22,830 nucleotides of DNA from a bacterium UBP2_UBA2255 (GTDB lineage: Bacteria > Edwardsbacteria > AC1 > EtOH8): contig DDXR01000028.1 of NCBI GenBank assembly GCA_002347565.1, forward strand, positions 10,395 through 33,224, given 5' to 3'. The position numbers and the translations under genes were made by a program. The notes beneath the pieces were generated by a model that worked only from the letters and a program-made list of their open reading frames with translations, did no database searches and had not been told where the DNA came from. This document shows, in pieces, positions 8,767 to 13,924 of this stretch; position 1 is the stretch's first letter, and each line of letters begins with the position of its first letter.

Positions 8767-9276
8767 TTATCGAAATCGATGACAATCGGATGGAATGGAT
8801 ATCGAATCGATCTCACCCAGCAGTGTCGTATGCGATGGGGTCAGCCCTGCTGCCTTGTAGAACTCGATGCCTGCAATGTTGTTGACCGAAGTGAAGACCG
8901 TGTATTGGCGTATTCCCTGTTGTCTGAGATAATCAATCGCGCTACGCAATAGTGCCGATGCTATACCCTTGCGTCTGGCTTGTTTCCCCACCATCAGACC
9001 CGATATGTGGCCGATCTGTTTGATCGCCCAGTAATCCGGTTGATCAATGATCAGCACCGTGATGTAGCCGATGATGCGATCCTGTTCAAGGGCGATGAAT
9101 GCCTTTTTATTGACGTTGCCAACAAACCGCGCAAAGTATCCGGTGATGTTTGATTCATCGATCCGGTCGATCTTGAATAAGTATTCGTGATTGCCTTGGT
9201 ACTCGTCGAAGAATTCCCGCGACAGCGTGACAAGGTCTGCCACATAATCGCTATTGTTGAGCTCGCGGGTCTCCAT
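8767..9276 (-). CDS. GNAT-family N-acetyltransferase
   Basis: The 169-residue protein has the GNAT fold pattern: an N-terminal helical part, FIALEQDRIIGYITVLII (strands 2-4), ISGLMVGKQARRKGIASALL (motif A; the acetyl-CoA loop is R-R-K-G-I-A), LRQQGIRQYTVFTSVNNIAGIEFYKAAGL (motif B region with the usual N-x-x-G-x-x-F-Y-x-x-x-G). It would transfer an acetyl group from acetyl-CoA to an amine; the substrate is not predictable. The ATG at 9276 was chosen because the earlier part of the frame runs over the MglA gene. Its base composition is close to even, clearly lower in GC than both neighbours, and codon use differs, so it was probably acquired later. It is in the same direction as the array and leaves only 5 nt before the DnaA-like gene. 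Confidence 0.9.
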   Translation of the reverse strand: METRELNNSDYVADLVTLSREFFDEYQGNHEYLFKIDRIDESNITGYFARFVGNVNKKAFIALEQDRIIGYITVLIIDQPDYWAIKQIGHISGLMVGKQARRKGIASALLRSAIDYLRQQGIRQYTVFTSVNNIAGIEFYKAAGLTPSHTTLLGEIDSISIPSDCHRFR

Positions 9277-9308
9277 GGGAACGAACGCTGTGGCGGGCTG
9301 CGGCCCGC

Positions 9309-9902
9309 TCACCGCTTGTACTTGGCGCTGATCGACTGCAGCACCAGCGCGCTGATGGCCTTGAGGGTGTCGAACACGCCGATGCCCTGCACCGCCTTGG
9401 CCTCGAAGCACGGCGCATGCCGGAAGTTGAGCGCCCGGTCGAGGTCGGCCGCGGCCACGATGTTGGGCAGGTCGCGCTTGTTGTACTGCATCACCAGCGG
9501 CACCCGGTTGGGATCCAGCCCCAGCGACCGCATGTTCTCCTGCAGGTTCATCAGGCTGTCGATGTTCTCCTGCCACAGCTCGACCTGGGAGTCGGCCACG
9601 AACACGATGCCGTCCACCCCCTGCAGCACCAGCTTGCGGGTGGAGTTGTAGAACACCTGGCCGGGCACGGTGTACAGCTGGAAACGCGTCTTGTAGCCGG
9701 CGATCTCGCCGAGGTCCAGCGGCAGGAAGTCGAAGAACAGCGTCCGGTCCTTTTCGGTGGCCAGGCTGACCATCGAGCTGCGCTTGACCTGCGGGATCTT
9801 GCTGTAGATGTACTGCAGGTTGGTCGTCTTGCCGCACCGGCCGCAGCCGTAGTAGACGATCTTGCAGGTGATCTCTTTGGATGAGTAATTGATTAGGGAC
9901 AT
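9309..9902 (-). CDS. mglA: MglA-like small Ras-type GTPase
   Basis: MglA is the GTP-dependent polarity switch for gliding and twitching in Myxococcus. The 197-residue protein is of the same length as MglA and keeps the family features: KIVYYGCGRCGKTTNLQYIY (P-loop, G1), LFFDFLPLDLGEIAGY (the MglA-specific switch/extended strand region), QLYTVPGQVFYNSTRKLVL (G3, with the TVPGQ typical for MglA), GVDGIVFVADSQ, and QYNKRDLP (G4). In the P-loop the usual Pro/Leu-Gly residues are replaced by Cys and Arg-Cys (GCGRCGKTT), which is unusual. Three roadblock/LC7 genes lie directly upstream, which fits the MglA-MglB pairing. No good ribosome site precedes the ATG; short heptad repeats fill the leader. 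Confidence 0.95.
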   Translation of the reverse strand: MSLINYSSKEITCKIVYYGCGRCGKTTNLQYIYSKIPQVKRSSMVSLATEKDRTLFFDFLPLDLGEIAGYKTRFQLYTVPGQVFYNSTRKLVLQGVDGIVFVADSQVELWQENIDSLMNLQENMRSLGLDPNRVPLVMQYNKRDLPNIVAAADLDRALNFRHAPCFEAKAVQGIGVFDTLKAISALVLQSISAKYKR

Positions 9903-10035
9903 AAACGGGAATAACGAATATCGAATGTCGAATGTCGAATGATCATGCTCCGGTGACGCACCTGCTCACGATGTAGATTTCACATTCCACGGATCACGGT
10001 TCACCATTCACGATTGACGTTTCACGGTTCAAGGA
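9903..10035. repeat. Spacer of short degenerate repeats before the MglA-like gene
   Basis: The 133-nt spacer holds three perfect tandem heptads TCGAATG (9921-9941), preceded by a worn copy (AACGAATA). Further on (9979-10030) it contains many variants of TTCAC/TTCACGATT/TTCACGG. The second word family also occurs in the spacer at 11974-12058. The GC content is well below that of the flanking genes. I see no convincing promoter, terminator or small gene in it. Confidence 0.7.
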
Positions 10036-10602
10036 TCAGGCGAATAGTTTGGACAGCGCGTCCTCGACCGCCTTGTTGAAGTCCGGCAGCTCGGGCTCGC
10101 CATCCGCCGGCGCGGGCGCCGGGGGCGCCGCCGCGAACGGATGCGCGGCCGCGACGAAGCTCGCGGGCGCCGGCGCCGGGGCCGGCTCCTCCTCGACCAC
10201 CAGGGCCCGGGCCAGCAGCGGGTCCAGCTCGCGCTGGACCTCGCCGGCGGCGTGGCGGATCATCCCCACCACCGTGGTCTTGTCGAAGATGGTGGCCAGG
10301 ATGAACTGGCCCGACACCAGCGTGAAGAACACGTTCCAGTTCTTCCCCTCCTGGAACATGGTCGAGAACTTCTCCTCGGCCACCAGCCGGGCCAGCGACT
10401 GGGTGGAGGTGAAGATCCCGCCGATCAGGGCCGCGATGGCCTGGACGTTGAAGCTGCTGGTGAACCCGAACTGGCTGATCAGGTGGCCGCTCTTGGAGAT
10501 CAGCAGCACGCACCGCGATTTCGACTGCCGCAGGTACTTTTCCAGCAGGGCGTCGGATGCCCGCGACACCTCCTCGGAGAAAATGAACTGGACGTCGCTC
10601 AT
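10036..10602 (-). CDS. Roadblock/LC7-domain protein with Pro/Ala-rich tail
   Basis: The start ATG overlaps the stop of the upstream roadblock gene (ATGA), giving 188 residues; a longer frame would run over that gene. Residues ~10-125 are a roadblock/LC7 fold: ALLEKYLRQSKSRCVLLISKSGHLISQFGF, then NVQAIAALIGGIFTSTQSLARLV, WNVFFTLVSGQFILATIFDKTTVVGMI. The typical order helix, two strands, long helix, three strands is visible. A Pro/Ala-rich linker (residues ~145-168) leads to a short helical end (PDFNKAVEDALSKLFA) that may be a binding peptide. Roadblock proteins such as MglB act as GTPase-activating partners of MglA. This is the roadblock gene nearest to the MglA-like gene, 133 nt upstream of it. 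Confidence 0.85.
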   Translation of the reverse strand: MSDVQFIFSEEVSRASDALLEKYLRQSKSRCVLLISKSGHLISQFGFTSSFNVQAIAALIGGIFTSTQSLARLVAEEKFSTMFQEGKNWNVFFTLVSGQFILATIFDKTTVVGMIRHAAGEVQRELDPLLARALVVEEEPAPAPAPASFVAAAHPFAAAPPAPAPADGEPELPDFNKAVEDALSKLFA

Positions 10603-10940
10603 AGCATCGACAGCAGCCGGTCGAGGCTGGCCTTCATCTTGATGGAAACCAGTCCGATGTTGGCTCCGGGCTCGGTGACCACGCTCAGGATGCATTCCGG
10701 CCCGCACATGAACAGGACGTTGCCGCCCTCGGCCAGCAGCTGGACCGCCGCCAGGCTGTCCCCGCCATCGGCCGCCAGGGCCCGGACGATCTCGCCCCGG
10801 ATGCTGGCCACCATGGCGCTGACCGTCCGCTCCTCCAGCCCCGACATGATGTTGGAGGCGATCACCAGACCCTCCATGTCCAGCACGATCGACCCCCGCA
10901 CGCCGGGGATCTCGTTGATCTCGTTGAGTACTTCCTTCAT
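10599..10940 (-). CDS. Roadblock/LC7-domain protein, MglB-like
   Basis: This compact 113-residue protein is almost only a roadblock/LC7 domain: LNEINEIPGVRGSIVLDMEGLVIASN (helix 1 and strands 1-2), ERTVSAMVASIRGEIVRALA (long helix), VQLLAEGGNVLFMCGPECILSVVTE and IGLVSIKMKASLDRLLSML. The EI-x-x-I-x-GV-x-G-x-x-x-x-D-x-x-G-x-x-I start is typical for MglB-type members. A strong GGAAGG ribosome site lies just before the ATG at 10940, and its stop overlaps the next roadblock gene by ATGA, so the two are probably made in equal amounts. Probable role: partner or activator of the MglA-like GTPase; which of the three roadblock proteins is the true activator cannot be told from sequence. Confidence 0.88.
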   Translation of the reverse strand: MKEVLNEINEIPGVRGSIVLDMEGLVIASNIMSGLEERTVSAMVASIRGEIVRALAADGGDSLAAVQLLAEGGNVLFMCGPECILSVVTEPGANIGLVSIKMKASLDRLLSML

Positions 10941-10980
10941 GCCTTCCGCGGTGACAAGTGGCGATGTGTGGGCTGCCGGA

Positions 10981-11973
10981 TCAGGCGGCCCCGGCCAGGG
11001 CCGCGATGCGCTCGGCAGCGCGCTTGCTGTTGACGGCCACCAGGCCCATTTTGACTGATTTCTCGGCCGACAGCAGCAGCAGCAGCGGCCCGGCCTTCCG
11101 CAGGAACACCTTCTCGGTGGCGGTCTCCACCACCACCCGCTCCAGCGCGCCCAGCCTGATCCTGCCCATGGCCTCGGCCGCTGTCCCGAAGACGTTGGCT
11201 GCCAGCGCCGCCGTCGACTCCGAGTCGGTGGTCCCGGCCACGGCGTTGGCGTACGCCTCGGCCACCACGTAGCCGGAATCGTCCACCAGCAGGCAAGCCA
11301 GCACCTGCGGCGTCTGCTGCAGTTCGGCCAGGAGACGGCCGTAGCCGGCCGCCAGGGCCTCGGGCTGCGAGGCCGGAGCCGCCGGTTTCCGCTCGGCGGT
11401 CGGTTCCGGCCTGGCGGCGGGTGCTGGCGGCGGGGAGGGCAGCACCGTGTCCATCACGGCCGGCGTGCCGGCCGTCGCGACGACCGCGGGGACGTCCGCC
11501 GTTGCTGGCGAAGTTGGGAAAAGTCCGATGACCTTTTCCGCCGCCGGGTCGGGGCCTGGCGGCGCCGGAGGCTGCGGGGCGGGGGGCAGCGGCGCGGGCG
11601 CCGGGGACGGTGCTGCGGGACGCGGCGGTTCGGGGCGCTGCGGGGCCGGCGCCGCCGGCCGTTCCGCGGCCGGGGCGGCCCGGTCGATCTCGCCGAGCAG
11701 TTGCTGGGCGGCGGCGTGGCCGGCGTGCCGCGCCAGGATCTTGACCAGCTCCTCGCGCGCCTTGGCCGGCTCGGCGGTGGCCAGGTAGCAGCGGGCCAGC
11801 ACCATCCGGCCGTCGACGTTGTCGGGCTGCGCCTCCAGCCCGCTCTGGCACATGGCGATGGCCTCGGGGAACAGCATGTTCTCCCGGTAGAAGTCGGCCA
11901 GCGAGGCGAACAGGAACGACGAGGGGTCGTTCAGCACCTGGTCGGCGGGGTTGTTGGTTCGATCGTCCGGCAT
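10981..11973 (-). CDS. TPR, proline-rich linker and roadblock/LC7 fusion protein
   Basis: The ATG at 11973 is preferred over an upstream GTG (12021) because the extra residues come from repeat-filled spacer. The 330-residue protein has two TPR-like units at the N-terminus (SFLFASLADFYRENMLFPEAIAM, GRMVLARCYLATAEPAKAREEL), a very Pro/Ala-rich linker (residues ~105-210), and a C-terminal roadblock/LC7 domain (AELQQTPQVLACLLVDDSGYVVAEA, STAALAANVFGTAAEAMGRI, LERVVVETATEKVFLRKAGPLLLLLSAEKSVKMGLVAVN). It ends 40 nt before the next roadblock gene. The fusion suggests a scaffold that brings a TPR partner to the MglA-like switch; this is inference. Confidence 0.85.
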   Translation of the reverse strand: MPDDRTNNPADQVLNDPSSFLFASLADFYRENMLFPEAIAMCQSGLEAQPDNVDGRMVLARCYLATAEPAKAREELVKILARHAGHAAAQQLLGEIDRAAPAAERPAAPAPQRPEPPRPAAPSPAPAPLPPAPQPPAPPGPDPAAEKVIGLFPTSPATADVPAVVATAGTPAVMDTVLPSPPPAPAARPEPTAERKPAAPASQPEALAAGYGRLLAELQQTPQVLACLLVDDSGYVVAEAYANAVAGTTDSESTAALAANVFGTAAEAMGRIRLGALERVVVETATEKVFLRKAGPLLLLLSAEKSVKMGLVAVNSKRAAERIAALAGAA

Positions 11974-12058
11974 ACTATATAACAAGTGAATGGTAAAAGG
12001 TGAAACGTGAAATGCTTCCACAGCCCGGCCGCACGCTTCACGATTTATGGATTACGTT
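11974..12058. repeat. Spacer with GTGAAACGTGAAA/TTCACGATT words
   Basis: The 85-nt spacer between the DUF4388-TPR gene and the TPR-roadblock gene contains GGTGAAACGTGAAA and, in opposite orientation, CTTCACGATTTATGGATTAC. The same words occur at 9979-10030. The repeat starts directly at the stop codon of the upstream gene. TATATA-like sequence lies next to the downstream ATG, but too close to it to be a usual promoter. Confidence 0.55.
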
Positions 12059-13315
12059 TTACGCCCCTGGTTTGGATCTCCCCTTCTTCATCTTCTCCAG
12101 CCAGGACTTGACCTCGGGCGAGAGCTCGGGCACCGGACCGATGTGCGCGGACGGGGCGGCGTCCGGCGGCTGGGCCAGGTTGCGGATCGGGTCCTTGTCC
12201 TCCAGCCCGGTGGCCCACTTGACCGCCAGGCCGACCAGCGCCCTGACCCGGTCCGCCTTGCGGTCGCTCGGCAGGTACTGCAGGAACTTCTCCCAGCGCT
12301 CCACGGCCAGCTCCAGCCGGCCGATCCGCGCGTAGGCGAAGCCCAGGCTGTAGTTGACGTCCGGGTTCTCCTCCTGCCCCTTGCTGGCCAGCTTGTACTC
12401 CATGATCGCCTCGTCGTACGACTCGGCCTGATAGTAGGCCTCGGCCAGGAACAGATGGGCCAAAGAGGAGCCCGGATCGTCCTTGAGCACACCCGTCAGG
12501 ATCTCGATGGCCTGCTCGATGTCGCCCGACTGCAGCCTGTCCTGGGCGGCCCGCACCGGGTCGGGCCGGGCCTCCTGCACCGCCATGGTCATCGGCGGCT
12601 TGCCGGCGTGGATCCGCACCAGCCCGGTGGCGATCAGTCCGTAGATCACCTTGGCCATCTCGAACTCGCCGCCGCCGGCGCTGTCGATCACCTGGCGGGC
12701 GGACTTGCGGCCGTCGATGTTGGCCAGGATCAGCCACTCGTCCGGGTTGAGGTCCAGCTTGGTGGCCGCCACGTCGGTGGCCGGGGCCAGAGCCAGCACC
12801 GTCTCCAGGTCGGGCAGCTTGGAGCGGATCTTCGACCACTCGTCCAGCCGCCGCGACACCTCCATCATCACGTTCTCGGTCACGGCCATGAACCCCAGGC
12901 CGGGGTCCGGGTCGATCTCCATGTCCTCGAACCGGAAGTACCCCTCCTCCCAGCCCATGATCTGGAACACCACGTCGTGGATCTGCGCCTTGAGCAGGTC
13001 CAGGGCGGCCGCCTTGGAGACCGCCCCCTGCTCCACCGCCAGGGTGCCGAACAGCTGGCGCCGCGGCTGGCCGGACTGGGCCTTCAGCAGCTGGTCGACC
13101 TTCTGGTGGTTGATCTTGCCGGCCTTGAGCATCAGCTGGCCCAGCGGCTCCTGGCCAGACTGCAGCAGCGCCCGCACGATGTTGCCCGACGAGAAGTAGA
13201 CCTGCCCGACGTTGGTGGTGCAGTCCAGCGTCAGGATGCCGGACTTGCGCGACATCGCCAGCAGCTGGAACAGGTCCATCAGACTGAGTTCTTTGATCGG
13301 GCCTTCGATCGCCAT
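12059..13315 (-). CDS. DUF4388 (PATAN-like) and TPR repeat protein, second copy
   Basis: I start at the ATG at 13315 (418 residues, MAIEGPIKELSLMDLFQLL), since this aligns with the start of its paralogue at 5393-7000 (MAIKGSFREVSLPDVLQLL). Residues ~1-60 are the DUF4388/PATAN-like region (KSGILTLDC, GQVYFSSGNIVRALL), followed by LGQLMLKAGKINHQKVDQLL and FGTLAVEQGAVSKAAALDLL units, then QIMGWEEGYFRFED. A middle domain with ILANIDGRKSARQVIDSAG and EMAKVIYGLIATGLVRIH is shared with the paralogue (LLIDGSRSLEEIYQ, TAKIVYGLLLSGIAKR). About four TPR units follow, and the tail is Lys-rich. It heads the polarity-GTPase part of the array. Known PATAN proteins cluster with MglA-type GTPases and response regulators. 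Confidence 0.9.
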   Translation of the reverse strand: MAIEGPIKELSLMDLFQLLAMSRKSGILTLDCTTNVGQVYFSSGNIVRALLQSGQEPLGQLMLKAGKINHQKVDQLLKAQSGQPRRQLFGTLAVEQGAVSKAAALDLLKAQIHDVVFQIMGWEEGYFRFEDMEIDPDPGLGFMAVTENVMMEVSRRLDEWSKIRSKLPDLETVLALAPATDVAATKLDLNPDEWLILANIDGRKSARQVIDSAGGGEFEMAKVIYGLIATGLVRIHAGKPPMTMAVQEARPDPVRAAQDRLQSGDIEQAIEILTGVLKDDPGSSLAHLFLAEAYYQAESYDEAIMEYKLASKGQEENPDVNYSLGFAYARIGRLELAVERWEKFLQYLPSDRKADRVRALVGLAVKWATGLEDKDPIRNLAQPPDAAPSAHIGPVPELSPEVKSWLEKMKKGRSKPGA

Positions 13316-13341
13316 TGACTGCCTTCGTTGGGCCGCCGGTT

Positions 13342-13366
13342 GGGGCAATTCATGAATTGCCTGTAC
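13342..13366. repeat. 25-nt palindromic repeat, variant AATTCATGAATT
   Basis: The 18-nt core GGCAATTCATGAATTGCC is perfectly self-complementary; the unit begins GGGGC and ends CCTGTAC. It has the same length and frame edges as the three other units at 13392, 13857 and 13889. Confidence 0.75.
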
Positions 13367-13391
13367 GTCGGTTCCCCGTTGTTTCACCGTT

Positions 13392-13416
13392 GGGGCGAAC
13401 GGCCGTTCGCCCTTAC
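13392..13416. repeat. 25-nt palindromic repeat, variant GAACGGCCGTTC
   Basis: The perfect 20-nt palindrome GGGCGAACGGCCGTTCGCCC lies at 13393-13412, with outer G and TTAC. Short palindromes of this GGGGC...GCCCCTAC type are, as I recall, scattered in many environmental genomes, but I cannot check this here. Confidence 0.8.
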
Positions 13417-13716
13417 ACGGATGCCGATGATAGATTGCTTTTCGCCAAGGATTGTTTATAGTTTGCCATGGTCCGTTCGCTTGCCGCCGAAGCGTGTTTG
13501 CTTTCAGCCATGGCTTGATCGCTGCTTGCCGTCCCCTCTATCGGGAGAGGGGATACAGGGATGTGCTCCGAGTGCTGCGCGCCCTCGCGTTGTTGACCCT
13601 TCCCCTGCCCCTCCCAGCATCGGAGAGGTGTGGATGGTGTCACCGGTTCTTCAGCGCAATCTGGGGAATCCGCACGTGCCGCCCTCCTGCTCGGCGCATG
13701 ACGATAAGAATACCGC

Positions 13717-13830
13717 CTACGGCGTGCCCTTCTTCTGCTTGTCCTTCATCTGCTGGGCCTGCTGCGCCTGCTTGACGGCCTTCTGTTTCTGCAGCTTGCC
13801 CTTGTTCTTCGCCCCGCCCCGGTCGCCCAT
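13717..13830 (-). CDS. Small basic Lys/Gln-rich protein (37 residues)
   Basis: The gene is short, but its ATG at 13830 follows GAAGAGGAGATCACC, an almost ideal ribosome site at the right spacing. The product starts MGDRGGAKNKGKLQKQKAVK and continues with QAQQAQQMKDKQKKGTP; it is highly charged, probably helical or disordered, without signal peptide or membrane segment. It resembles in style small conserved proteins beginning MGDK/R with a KxKGQKQK core that I remember from several phyla; I cannot verify homology. A longer frame upstream (to 13995) runs through palindromic repeats and into the TPR gene and is not used. The start lies 94 nt after the stop of the 896-residue TPR protein. Confidence 0.65.
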   Translation of the reverse strand: MGDRGGAKNKGKLQKQKAVKQAQQAQQMKDKQKKGTP

Positions 13831-13856
13831 GGTGATCTCCTCTTCGTATTTCTGCT

Positions 13857-13881
13857 GGGGCGACCGGCCGGTCGCCCTTAC
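13857..13881. repeat. 25-nt palindromic repeat, variant GACCGGCCGGTC
   Basis: The perfect 20-nt palindrome is GGGCGACCGGCCGGTCGCCC (13858-13877). Compared with the unit at 13392, both arms have changed together (GAACGG to GACCGG and CCGTTC to CCGGTC), which keeps full pairing. Confidence 0.8.
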
Positions 13882-13888
13882 TGGTACC

Positions 13889-13913
13889 GGGGATAACGGC
13901 CGTTCGCCCTTAC
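13889..13913. repeat. 25-nt palindromic repeat, worn left arm
   Basis: The unit equals the one at 13392 except for two changes in the left arm (GGGGCGAAC to GGGGATAAC), leaving a 10-nt palindromic core AACGGCCGTT. It lies only 7 nt from the previous unit and 11 nt after the stop of the TPR gene. Confidence 0.75.
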
Positions 13914-13924
13914 GATCGGGACCG

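Larger units (their letters stand above)
13316..13716. other. Gene-free spacer with palindromes
   Basis: This 400-nt stretch holds no gene I can support. It carries two of the 25-nt palindromic repeats (13342-13366 and 13392-13416) and a CCCCTCTATCGGGAGAGGGG hairpin near 13534. A worn block of CCTTCCCCTGCCCCTCCC followed by ATCGGAGAGG near 13600-13628 looks like an old relative of the multi-hairpin repeat. A 76-residue frame on the minus strand (13413-13643) crosses these repeats and is not credible as a gene. Confidence 0.6.

Noticed and set aside
9921..9941. Tandem heptads as a CRISPR array or attachment site
   Set aside because: The units are 7 nt without spacers, and no integrase or Cas gene is nearby.
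13413..13643. A 76-residue minus-strand frame in the spacer before the DUF4388-TPR gene
   Set aside because: It runs across palindromes, has no ribosome site and no recognisable composition or motif of a protein.
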